A stretch of 12,865 bases of DNA, taken from positions 1-12,865 of the forward strand of contig JAEOTN010000099.1 of assembly GCA_016839865.1 (NCBI GenBank), in the 5' to 3' direction. This stretch comes from Promethearchaeota archaeon (GTDB lineage Archaea > Asgardarchaeota > Lokiarchaeia > Sigynarchaeales > MK-D1). The notes under the pieces were generated by a model. That model made no database searches and was not told the origin of the DNA. It worked only from the letters and a program-made list of their open reading frames with translations. Every line of letters begins with the position of its first letter. Position 1 is the first letter of the stretch. The position numbers were made by a program, and so were the translations under genes. Of this stretch, positions 1-5,339 are shown one piece after another.

Positions 1-388
1 CATGCAGATTCCGGGGTATATGAAACATTGTAAAGACAGAGATTATTCCGTCAAATGTCTCATTTTCGAAAAGGAGATTTAATTTTGAAATATCAATTTT
101 GTGTAATTCAACTTCTGGGACATTTTTGCGAGCTAAATCGAGCATAGTATCACTGATGTCCACTCCACTTACTTTCAAACCTGTTCTAATAAGAAATTTT
201 GATGTCGGAATTCCACTTCCAACACCCGCATCGAGGACCTTTCCACCTTTAGGTAGAAAGGACACAAATTTTTCTAATAAATCATCAAATTTGTTTGCGA
301 TTTTGGGGGAGCGAAAATTCTTTTCATATTCATGGGCAATAACGTTATAGGAACTAGCTACGATTTCAATTATTTGTTCTTCGTCCAT
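1..388 (-). CDS. Class I SAM-dependent methyltransferase, C-terminus cut by window edge
   Basis: The minus-strand frame from the ATG at 388 stays open to base 1, giving 129 residues of an N-terminus that begins MDEEQIIEIVASSYNVIAHE. SAM motif I is visible around residues 56-66 (V-L-D-A-G-V-G-S-G), followed by the acidic end of strand beta-2 (G-V-D-I-S) and a beta-4 region (F-D-G-I-I-S-V-F) leading into M-F-H-I-P. This is the layout of the Methyltransf_11/25 (UbiE-like) superfamily, which transfers a methyl group from S-adenosylmethionine. The substrate cannot be read from this fragment. Its sequence is clearly different from the two methyltransferases at 2403-3017 and 4487-5092. No Shine-Dalgarno site precedes the ATG; an AT-rich TTATTATAG at about 434-446 could be its TATA element. 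The family assignment is firm. Confidence 0.85.
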   Translation of the reverse strand, partial: MDEEQIIEIVASSYNVIAHEYEKNFRSPKIANKFDDLLEKFVSFLPKGGKVLDAGVGSGIPTSKFLIRTGLKVSGVDISDTMLDLARKNVPEVELHKIDISKLNLLFENETFDGIISVFTMFHIPRNLH

Positions 389-581
389 TTTTTCAAAAGT
401 GTTAAGGTAAAGCGACACAAAATCATTCTGATTACTAACTATAATAAGGAACAGGTTAAAAATTAAGTTTTGAAATTAAATCTGATTCAGCAGTTATTTA
501 AAATCATGAATTCAGATAGATGATTAGATTTTTTTTATTATGTTTTTGTATAGCAGATTTATTTATTCAATACGGATATAA
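389..581. other. Intergenic spacer, no gene seen
   Basis: This AT-rich spacer lies upstream of the edge methyltransferase and downstream of the methyltransferase remnant. I see no open frame with coding character, no RNA gene fold and no repeat array. It probably carries the promoter of the edge methyltransferase (TTATTATAG on the minus strand near 434-446). A T-run at 531-538 has no gene positioned to use it. Confidence 0.5.
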
Positions 582-745
582 ATCTCAATTAAATTATCTC
601 ACAATTTACGAAGTATATACTCAATCATTGACATCCAATCAACCCATTCCTCTGACTTCAGAATCTCCCATTTCATTTTATACACAATAATCATTCCCTC
701 AAAAAACTCATCAATTGCATTATTTTCATTGTAAGGGTAAAAATC
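582..745 (-). pseudogene. 3'-end remnant A of the small methyltransferase family
   Basis: Read on the minus strand, about 127 bases ending in the TGA at 599-601 encode a tail that aligns without gaps to the last 41 residues of the methyltransferase at 2403-3017, with 29 of 41 identical by hand count. Shared blocks include F-F-E-G-M, K-M-K-W, I-L-K-S-E-E-W-V-D-W and S-M-x-E-Y-I. Weaker similarity continues to about 745 and slightly past the stop codon. No N-terminal or SAM-binding part exists upstream; that place is taken by the PIN-domain toxin gene. The toxin's last codons and stop at 726 run through this remnant in another frame. It is a decayed gene end and not a functional gene. Confidence 0.8.
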
Positions 746-1214
746 TCATTTCTGTATGAATTCGGAAAATGATTTGACATGAAATGTTGGATTTTCTTTC
801 AAAATTATCAGATTCCACTTGGTTTGAATTTTTTTTTCGTAATACACCGTCCATTGTAATGAAAATATCGCTTGATTTAACAGCAGAGGCTAATATTATG
901 CAATCGATGTAGTCTTGATGGATTTTTCGAAATTCTTGAGCTAAGATCAGTATTTCAGGATACTGAATTGGTATTTTGCTGATTTTGCTGTAATTATTGA
1001 TGAAACTAATTCCATCCAGTAAATCTTCCATATTTAATATGCCCTGTTTAATAAATTTCGAAGCCTTGGCTGAAAGTTCGAAGAATACCAGTTCTGAGCA
1101 AAAGATCTCATCATTTTTATTGCGAAGTAAATTACCTATTTCCTTCTTGGATATTTTTTTCACATCAACGCGAATAAATGGAAAAAAGAATGAGTTATCC
1201 AGAAAAATTTTCAT
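726..1214 (-). CDS. vapC: VapC-type PIN-domain ribonuclease toxin
   Basis: This 162-residue PIN-domain protein is the likely toxin of a type II toxin-antitoxin pair. PIN toxins are metal-dependent RNases that cleave tRNA, rRNA or mRNA; the target here is unknown. The acidic metal-binding set is visible: D6 in K-I-F-L-D-N-S, E46 in the V-F-F-E helix, D101/D104 in D-Y-I-D-C-I-I-L-A-S, and D116/D122 in D-I-F-I-T-M-D-G. The ATG at 1214 overlaps the antitoxin stop by four bases (ATGA), so translation is probably coupled and both proteins are made from one mRNA. The protein is about 20 residues longer than most VapC proteins. Its final six or so codons, including the stop, are read out of frame through methyltransferase remnant A, so the natural C-terminus may have been replaced. 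Confidence 0.85.
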   Translation of the reverse strand: MKIFLDNSFFFPFIRVDVKKISKKEIGNLLRNKNDEIFCSELVFFELSAKASKFIKQGILNMEDLLDGISFINNYSKISKIPIQYPEILILAQEFRKIHQDYIDCIILASAVKSSDIFITMDGVLRKKNSNQVESDNFERKSNISCQIIFRIHTEMRFLPLQ

Positions 1215-1447
1215 CTATTTGTAATTTCCTCCGATAACTCCTTTCGGTCGTCTTTAATATCATCAAATGAAATTTCAATTTTAGAGGATTTTGAAAGGAT
1301 TTCTTCCAATTCAATATATTTCTCAACAATCAATCTACCATTTAATACACGATATACGATTTTTTGTCCTTTTTTCAATCCCAATTGCTCTCTAATCGAT
1401 TTTGGTGGAAATAATTCTCCTTTCGATCCTACTATTCCAGTTATCAT
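1211..1447 (-). CDS. vapB: VapB-type AbrB/SpoVT antitoxin
   Basis: This 78-residue antitoxin begins M-I-T-G-I-V-G-S-K-G-E-L-F-P-P-K and continues S-I-R-E-Q-L-G-L-K-K-G-Q-K-I, the swapped-hairpin AbrB/MazE DNA-binding signature. After the domain (about residues 1-44) comes an acidic and basic C-terminal tail that should wrap and inhibit the toxin. The frame is open upstream to 1549, but that extension runs back into methyltransferase remnant B. The ATG at 1447 matches the domain start and sits at the right distance below a TATA box (1478-1485), so I chose it. A 29-base palindrome between TATA and ATG is a likely autoregulatory operator. The toxin follows with a four-base overlap. VapB and MazE-like naming overlap; the pairing with a PIN protein favours VapB. 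Confidence 0.85.
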   Translation of the reverse strand: MITGIVGSKGELFPPKSIREQLGLKKGQKIVYRVLNGRLIVEKYIELEEILSKSSKIEISFDDIKDDRKELSEEITNR

Positions 1448-1450
1448 ATC

Positions 1451-1479
1451 TACCAGAAGAAATAACGTTTTTTCTGGTA
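1451..1479. promoter_or_regulatory. Palindromic operator candidate for the VapB antitoxin
   Basis: A 29-base inverted repeat with outer arms TACCAGAA and TTCTGGTA, centred on 1465, pairs at 11 of 14 positions. It overlaps the last bases of the TATA box and ends four bases before the antitoxin ATG. Antitoxins of the AbrB/MazE fold typically bind such dyads in their own promoters. The binding itself is inference. Confidence 0.55.
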
Positions 1480-1485
1480 TATAAA
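1478..1485 (-). promoter_or_regulatory. TATA box of the vapBC operon
   Basis: On the minus strand this reads TTTATATA, a textbook archaeal TATA element. Its centre lies about 35 bases before the antitoxin ATG, predicting a leader of roughly 10 bases. It supports the short antitoxin start at 1447 and overlaps one end of the operator-like palindrome. Confidence 0.6.
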
Positions 1486-1515
1486 CATATGGAGGGTAAA
1501 AAAATAGCTCATCAA

Positions 1516-1668
1516 TTAAAAATATACAATTTACGAGCGAAATACTCAATCATGGAGTTCCAATCAACTCATTCTTCCAACTTCAGAATCTCCCATCTAA
1601 TTTTATGAATAATTTTCATTCCATCAAAAAATGCATCAGGTTCATCATATTAAAATTAGGAGTGAATC
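1516..1668 (-). pseudogene. 3'-end remnant B of the small methyltransferase family
   Basis: Read on the minus strand, this piece aligns without gaps to the last 40 residues of the methyltransferase at 2403-3017, with 26 of 40 identical by hand count. Conserved blocks include D-E-P-D-A-F-F, H-K, I-L-K, V-D-W and S-M-I-E-Y. It is broken: a conserved Trp codon is now TGA, and two more in-frame stops (TAA) replace the Tyr and Glu of the I-H-S-Y-F-E stretch. Similarity fades above about 1668, so the N-terminal three quarters is absent, as in remnant A. The end sequence CGTAAATTGT is shared exactly with remnant A and not with the full copies. Remnants A and B are direct repeats flanking the vapBC pair. 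Confidence 0.8.
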
Positions 1669-1754
1669 CGTCTTCAGAATGTTCCTAAAAACCTAGAACT
1701 TCCGTGATAATGAGTTTTCTCAAGATGTAATGTTTTTTTTCAGTCAACACAAGA

Positions 1755-1807
1755 TTTATTTGATCCTAAACTGAGTGTTGTATACGTCACGTAGTGGCGA
1801 TATGGAG
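1755..1807 (+). promoter_or_regulatory. Promoter and ribosome site of the C1q-like membrane protein
   Basis: A TATA-like TTTATTTG at 1755-1762 is followed by GGAG at 1804-1807, nine bases before the ATG at 1817. The spacing suits a leader of about 30 bases with a Shine-Dalgarno site. The TATA match is imperfect. The rest of the spacer from 1669 shows only T-runs and no gene. Confidence 0.4.
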
Positions 1808-1816
1808 TAATCTAAA

Positions 1817-2353
1817 ATGCCAAAAGGAAATGGAAATGCTTTCGGGATAATTGCAATCCTAATTGGAGCATCTGGCTTAGGTCTTGGATTGTATTCAATA
1901 ATAGGGGGTGATGATCCAGCACAAATTGGTACTTTACAGAATGTGGTTGGCTTATGGGAAACTATAGAAGGCGGCCCTGCATCAAGTTATTATTTAGAAT
2001 TTGATGATATTCAAATCAATGAAAGTGGGTATTTTAATCTCACAGGAGCGAGTCGGAATCTCACTTTAACTCAACAGGGTTGGTATAAGTTCAGTATACG
2101 ATTTTTATGGGAAAGTCTTTCGACTTCCCAATCTTACCGACTACGTTTGTATAAAAATTCAACAATAGAACATGTAATTGATTATTACCAATTTCCAGCG
2201 AGTAATTACCGAGCAGTCGATAAATCAATATATGTGTACAGTGATGGGGATGATGTGTTCTATTTTCAATGTTTTACTACTTCATTGTCACACGAAGTCA
2301 GTTCCCAACAGCAATTTAATCAATTAGTATTGGAATATGTCAAAGAAGTATAA
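1817..2353 (+). CDS. Membrane-anchored protein with C1q/TNF-like jelly-roll pattern
   Basis: This 178-residue protein has a short cytoplasmic start (MPKGNGNA), one glycine-rich membrane helix or uncleaved signal at about residues 8-30, and an exterior domain of about 135 residues. The domain is rich in beta-strand pattern: F-D-D-I-Q-I-N-E-S-G-Y-F-N-L-T, then L-T-L-T-Q-Q-G-W-Y-K-F-S-I-R-F, then S-Y-R-L-R-L-Y-K-N and a closing L-V-L-E-Y-V. The order of an F-x-x-T-G-like strand, a Q-G-x-Y-x-F strand and a final hydrophobic strand resembles the C1q/TNF jelly-roll seen in trimeric adhesins and phage fibres. That match is by eye. Three N-x-S/T sequons suggest glycosylation. It is the only plus-strand gene in the methyltransferase-repeat region, lying between remnant B and the first full copy. 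GGAG at 1804-1807 supports the start. Confidence 0.75.
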   Translation: MPKGNGNAFGIIAILIGASGLGLGLYSIIGGDDPAQIGTLQNVVGLWETIEGGPASSYYLEFDDIQINESGYFNLTGASRNLTLTQQGWYKFSIRFLWESLSTSQSYRLRLYKNSTIEHVIDYYQFPASNYRAVDKSIYVYSDGDDVFYFQCFTTSLSHEVSSQQQFNQLVLEYVKEV

Positions 2354-2361
2354 TTTACGCA

Positions 2362-2376
2362 TTTTTACTTTTTTTC
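2362..2376 (+). terminator. T-rich termination region after the C1q-like gene
   Basis: The run TTTTTACTTTTTTT begins nine bases after the stop codon at 2353. Archaeal RNA polymerase commonly terminates at such U-tracts without a hairpin. It lies in the 49-base convergent gap to the methyltransferase. Confidence 0.5.
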
Positions 2377-2402
2377 TAATCAAGTTTTTTCATTGAATTA
2401 CA

Positions 2403-3017
2403 TTATTTCCGAACGATATACTCAACCATTGAGACCCAATCAACCCATTCCTCCGACTTCAGAATCTTCCATTTCATTTTATGCACCATTTCCATCCCTT
2501 CAAAAAATGCGTCAGGTTCATCATCTTCAAAATAAGAGTGAATGTGTCCCTCTATCCCATGCATACATCCAAATTCACCCTTGCCAATTTCTTTGCCGTC
2601 TATAAGATCTTTTGGTTTTGTGGGAGGGAAATTGACAAACATCAAACCTCCAGGAACGAGAACTCGTCTCATTTCATCAATTGCACGCTTAACATCGACT
2701 TTTAAAAAATGGAACAATGTATGGTGGGAGTACACAAAACTAAAACTTGCGTCCTCATACGGCAATTCGAGTATGTTTCCTTCAACCATATGTAAATATA
2801 TGCTGTTATCTAGTGCGTATTCCTCTGCTTGGTCAATCCTTTCCTTTTCGATCTCAATTCCATGGCATTCATATTCGTGCTCGTAAAAAATTCGAAGAGG
2901 AGGAGTAGATCCACCTGCACCGCAATCCAAAATTTTCTTTGGTAAGCTTGACTGGTCGCATAAATTCCTAAATCCATAAAGTGGGATATCTCGTCTATGT
3001 AATTTCAAATACATCAT
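2403..3017 (-). CDS. Small class I SAM-dependent methyltransferase, copy C
   Basis: This 204-residue Rossmann methyltransferase has motif I at residues 29-40 (I-L-D-C-G-A-G-G-S-T-P-P), the beta-2 acidic residue in H-G-I-E-I-E, motif II-like E-G-N-I-L-E-L-P-Y-E-D, a beta-4 block S-F-V-Y-S-H-H-T, and P-G-G-L-M-F-V-N-F in beta-5. Folding places it with Methyltransf_11-type enzymes acting on small molecules or lipids; the substrate is unknown. The ATG at 3017 is followed directly by a second ATG; AGGCGATC precedes it and a TATA-like GAATATATTC lies at 3060-3069. About 64% identical to copy D at 4487-5092 with almost no gaps. The last 40 codons recur as remnants A, B and, more degraded, E. No membrane segment is seen, so it is probably cytosolic. 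Confidence 0.88.
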   Translation of the reverse strand: MMYLKLHRRDIPLYGFRNLCDQSSLPKKILDCGAGGSTPPLRIFYEHEYECHGIEIEKERIDQAEEYALDNSIYLHMVEGNILELPYEDASFSFVYSHHTLFHFLKVDVKRAIDEMRRVLVPGGLMFVNFPPTKPKDLIDGKEIGKGEFGCMHGIEGHIHSYFEDDEPDAFFEGMEMVHKMKWKILKSEEWVDWVSMVEYIVRK

Positions 3018-3059
3018 GATCGCCTAATTTTTCATACCTAAGTAACTCTAAAATTATTT

Positions 3060-3069
3060 GAATATATTC
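3060..3069 (-). promoter_or_regulatory. TATA-like element upstream of methyltransferase copy C
   Basis: The palindromic GAATATATTC lies about 45 bases before the ATG at 3017, allowing a short leader of about 20 bases that contains the AGG ribosome site. It suggests copy C has its own promoter and is not only read through from the membrane-protein gene upstream. Confidence 0.4.
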
Positions 3070-3126
3070 TTTCCATTTTCTATGACTATCTTAAAAAAAA
3101 GTAGGATATAGTTAGAACAAGCAAAA

Positions 3127-3351
3127 TCAACCCGATTCTTGAGCATTCTCACGAGTTTTCTTTTTATCGGCTAGGATTAAACCAACAAAGAGAACAATAC
3201 CCACAACAACGAATATTATTCCTGTTATGATAAATCCCATACCCCCTTCCATAATACCCATATGAATAATGCTCAAAATTCCCAACATTGTGAAAATTAC
3301 ACCCCAAAGCGTCAATATATCTCCGTATTTCATAGCTCCTTCTTTTACCAT
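3127..3351 (-). CDS. Small two-helix membrane protein downstream of PAP2
   Basis: This 74-residue protein is mostly two hydrophobic helices, about residues 10-30 (L-T-L-W-G-V-I-F-T-M-L-G-I-L-S) and 38-60 (G-F-I-I-T-G-I-I-F-V-V-V-G-I-V-L-F-V-G), with a charged C-terminal tail D-K-K-K-T-R-E-N-A-Q-E-S-G. I recognise no family. A strong site AGGAGGAGG (3364-3372) overlaps the stop codon of the PAP2 phosphatase gene and sits 12 bases before the ATG, so the two are almost certainly one operon. A second Met (codon 7) has AGGAG only two bases in front and is a poorer start. Partnership with the phosphatase in the membrane is inference. Confidence 0.75.
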   Translation of the reverse strand: MVKEGAMKYGDILTLWGVIFTMLGILSIIHMGIMEGGMGFIITGIIFVVVGIVLFVGLILADKKKTRENAQESG

Positions 3352-3363
3352 AGTTTTTCTCTA

Positions 3364-3372
3364 CCTCCTCCT
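3364..3372 (-). promoter_or_regulatory. Strong ribosome binding site overlapping the PAP2 stop
   Basis: AGGAGGAGG on the minus strand includes bases of the PAP2 stop codon (TAG at 3371-3373). It fixes the start of the small membrane protein at 3351 and indicates coupled translation of the two genes. Confidence 0.65.
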
Positions 3373-4330
3373 ATAATTTTAATTTTGTGAAGATCAATGG
3401 CCAGATAAAAATCCCATACACCATTGTTATCACAAATTGCAGTGCTTCCCAATAGAATAGACTGGTATCTAGTAGCAGATACATTCCCAAAAACAGAAAT
3501 GCGAAAGTTATCATCCCGATCATTATTCTAAGGATGCGTTTTCCGCGTTTTCCTTCTGCTGGTTTAATTTCAAATTTCACAAAAGCTTGTTCAAGAGCAA
3601 GACCCAATCCTAATCCGATAATTTTACCTCCATCACTTCCGAAATCATTTATGTCTGATAATGGGTACAACCACTGGGTAAGTCCCATCATTAATCCCCC
3701 AATAATTACAATTCCAATATAAACATACACCGGATTGATTTTTGACATGATGTTTTTTATTGGTTCTTCAATCATCCACACGATGAGTAGGACGATGAAT
3801 CCGAACAACCATCCTGTAAGAATATCTCCCAGCCAATGCACTCCCAAATACATTCTTGAGAGCCCGACCAACACAATTAAGATAATCGAAATTGCCCATG
3901 TAACAATTCGTTTCGATTTTTGACCTAGATACCCCCAAAACGTAAAAGAACTCATAGCATGTCCACTGGGTGTGGACATATGACTCGCACTGATGAGAAG
4001 CCAATTGGATTGAGGAGGTCGGGAGTAATTTATAGCTGCTTTTGCGTAATAATTAATAGTACTTCCAAAAACATAGACTGAAACTAATGATTTTCCCAAA
4101 TCTTTGTCGATCCCCCAAAAAATCGCAAAGAAAATTGCTAAATATGTCAGTGTTCCCCCAAATTCGGTAACAAACCTGAAAAAATATTCTGCATTTGGTA
4201 TACCATCCCGTAAGGCTTGGTTCCATTGCCATTCAAAAAAAATATTGATGAATAAAATCGTAATAATAAGACCTATGGATACTACAATCCCGATAGTTGG
4301 AATCAAGATGCGTTTTGTTTTCGATTGCAT
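3371..4330 (-). CDS. PAP2-superfamily membrane phosphatase
   Basis: This 319-residue integral membrane phosphatase belongs to the type 2 phosphatidic acid phosphatase superfamily, whose members dephosphorylate lipid phosphates such as phosphatidate or polyprenyl diphosphate. All three catalytic motifs are present: K97-x6-R104-P105 (K-A-A-I-N-Y-S-R-P), P121-S-G-H124, and S158-R159-x5-H165-x3-D169. H165 would carry the phosphoryl group and H124 act as acid. At least seven hydrophobic segments are visible, including about 10-33, 60-72, 82-92, 143-158, 172-187, 201-217 and 270-287; the last ones extend past the usual six-helix core. The ATG at 4330 is 27 bases below a TATA box (leaderless start). 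It lies between two methyltransferase copies, which hints at a lipid-related role, unproven. Confidence 0.92.
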   Translation of the reverse strand: MQSKTKRILIPTIGIVVSIGLIITILFINIFFEWQWNQALRDGIPNAEYFFRFVTEFGGTLTYLAIFFAIFWGIDKDLGKSLVSVYVFGSTINYYAKAAINYSRPPQSNWLLISASHMSTPSGHAMSSFTFWGYLGQKSKRIVTWAISIILIVLVGLSRMYLGVHWLGDILTGWLFGFIVLLIVWMIEEPIKNIMSKINPVYVYIGIVIIGGLMMGLTQWLYPLSDINDFGSDGGKIIGLGLGLALEQAFVKFEIKPAEGKRGKRILRIMIGMITFAFLFLGMYLLLDTSLFYWEALQFVITMVYGIFIWPLIFTKLKL

Positions 4331-4351
4331 GAAATAATTTGAAACTTATGG

Positions 4352-4361
4352 AAATATAAAA
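4352..4361 (-). promoter_or_regulatory. TATA box of the PAP2 operon
   Basis: On the minus strand this reads TTTTATATTT, centred about 27 bases before the ATG at 4330. This spacing puts the transcription start at or next to the start codon, a leaderless mRNA. The downstream small membrane protein is probably co-transcribed. Confidence 0.6.
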
Positions 4362-4447
4362 CTGTTGAATAGGTGGTGTAAAGAACAATAAAGTTTGTTT
4401 GTTTTGATATTTAACACGGGATCTAAAACATACCCTATTGAATGTAA

Positions 4448-4460
4448 AATAAAAAAAAAA
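4448..4460 (-). terminator. Poly-U termination tract after methyltransferase copy D
   Basis: On the minus strand a run of ten or more T lies about 27 bases past the copy D stop codon (4487). This is the usual signal for intrinsic termination in archaea and would separate copy D from the PAP2 operon, which has its own TATA box. Confidence 0.55.
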
Positions 4461-4486
4461 TATATAAAACCATAGACTACCATCAT

Positions 4487-5092
4487 TTATTTTCTTGTTA
4501 TATATTCAATCATCGAGATTCCAGCGCCCCATCCGTCTGCTTCAAAAATCTGATATTTCTTCTTTTGTATAACCTTCATTCCCTCGAAAAACGCATCCGC
4601 TTCATCATTCTCAAAATATGCATGAATCACTGATTCATTTCCATGCCTGCTCTCATACTCTCCCTTGCCGACCTCTTTACCTTCCATACGGTCGTCGCGT
4701 TCCATAGATGGAAAATTAACAAAAAGCAATCCTCCAGGGGCAAGAACTCGTCTCATCTCATCAATTGCACGCTTTATATCGACTTTTAACATGTGGAATA
4801 CAGTGTGGTGTGAAAATACAAAACTAAAACTGGAGTCGTCATATGGCAATTCAAGCATATCTCCCTCTATAATTTCGAGTTTCATGTTGTTCTTTTTAGC
4901 ATATTTAGCCGCAGCGGTTATTTGCGATTTTAAAATTTCAATTCCATAGCATTCATACCCGTGTTCATGAAAGATTCGAAGTGGGGGAGTTGAACCACCA
5001 GCACCACAATCTAGGATTTTCTTTGGTAGCTTTATTTGTTCACACTCATTCAGGAATCCTAATAACTGAATATCTCGTCTATGTAGTATCAT
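4487..5092 (-). CDS. Small class I SAM-dependent methyltransferase, copy D
   Basis: This protein of 201 residues (from the ATG at 5092) is a close paralog of copy C, about 64% identical by hand count with a near gap-free alignment. It keeps motif I (I-L-D-C-G-A-G-G-S-T-P-P), G-I-E-I in beta-2, L-E-L-P-Y-D-D, S-H-H-T-V-F-H and A-P-G-G-L-L-F-V-N-F. Most divergence lies in the C-terminal quarter, where copy C has K-S-E-E-W-V-D-W and this copy has E-A-D-G-W-G-A-G; remnants A and B follow copy C. The open frame could also start at a GTG at 5098. The ATG is 28 bases below a TATA-like TTTATA, fitting a leaderless start, so I prefer it. The substrate is unknown. Confidence 0.88.
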   Translation of the reverse strand: MILHRRDIQLLGFLNECEQIKLPKKILDCGAGGSTPPLRIFHEHGYECYGIEILKSQITAAAKYAKKNNMKLEIIEGDMLELPYDDSSFSFVFSHHTVFHMLKVDIKRAIDEMRRVLAPGGLLFVNFPSMERDDRMEGKEVGKGEYESRHGNESVIHAYFENDEADAFFEGMKVIQKKKYQIFEADGWGAGISMIEYITRK

Positions 5093-5113
5093 TTTCACTA
5101 TCTCATTTTATAT

Positions 5114-5210
5114 ACGATATAAACTTAAATCTTTACTTTAGACCAAATCAACCTACCCCGCCCTCAGCCCCCCTACTTGAGAATCCATTTTAAGCAACAA
5201 TATTTTATGC
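5114..5210 (-). pseudogene. Badly decayed 3'-end remnant E of the methyltransferase family
   Basis: Read on the minus strand, short colinear blocks match the 3' end of copy C in the right order: GCATAAAAT, AAATGG, GATTCTCAAGTAGGGGGG (15 of 18 against GATTCTGAAGTCGGAGGA), GGTTGATTTGGTCT (13 of 14) and TATATCGT. They are separated by small insertions and deletions, including a G-rich insertion. It lies directly upstream of copy D, so the promoter of copy D appears to sit on the end of an older copy. The evidence is weaker than for remnants A and B because no open frame is left; alignment by program is needed to exclude chance. Confidence 0.5.
5118..5123 (-). promoter_or_regulatory. TATA-like element of methyltransferase copy D
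   Basis: On the minus strand this is TTTATA, centred 28 bases before the ATG at 5092, which suits a leaderless start. A second AT-rich block, TATAAA at 5107-5112, is too close to the ATG to be the TATA box. The element overlaps the end of remnant E. Confidence 0.45.
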
Positions 5211-5339
5211 CTTCAGACGAGAATTGAGATACATTCTTACATAAAAGATGGTCAAATAGCAATAAAATAAAGTGAGAACTTATTAAAAATCAATCTTCTT
5301 TACGCTATTACATTTTACAAACCTTAAATCAATGTGATA

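Noticed and set aside
99..350. Plus-strand open frame of 83 codons
   Set aside because: It is antisense to the edge methyltransferase, whose minus-strand frame shows clear SAM motifs. The plus-strand product has no recognisable pattern.
1448..1549. Upstream extension of the antitoxin frame to 1549
   Set aside because: The extension runs through the TATA box, the operator-like palindrome and remnant B, and adds residues outside the AbrB domain.
2393..2886. Three overlapping plus-strand frames of 70-114 codons
   Set aside because: They lie opposite methyltransferase copy C; the mirrored frame at 4665-4949 opposite copy D shows they are by-products of the conserved coding strand.
3768..4004. 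Minus-strand frame of 78 codons inside the PAP2 gene
   Set aside because: It is a shifted frame of the PAP2 motif region (P-S-G-H and S-R-x5-H read in the main frame). No ribosome site or separate function is visible.
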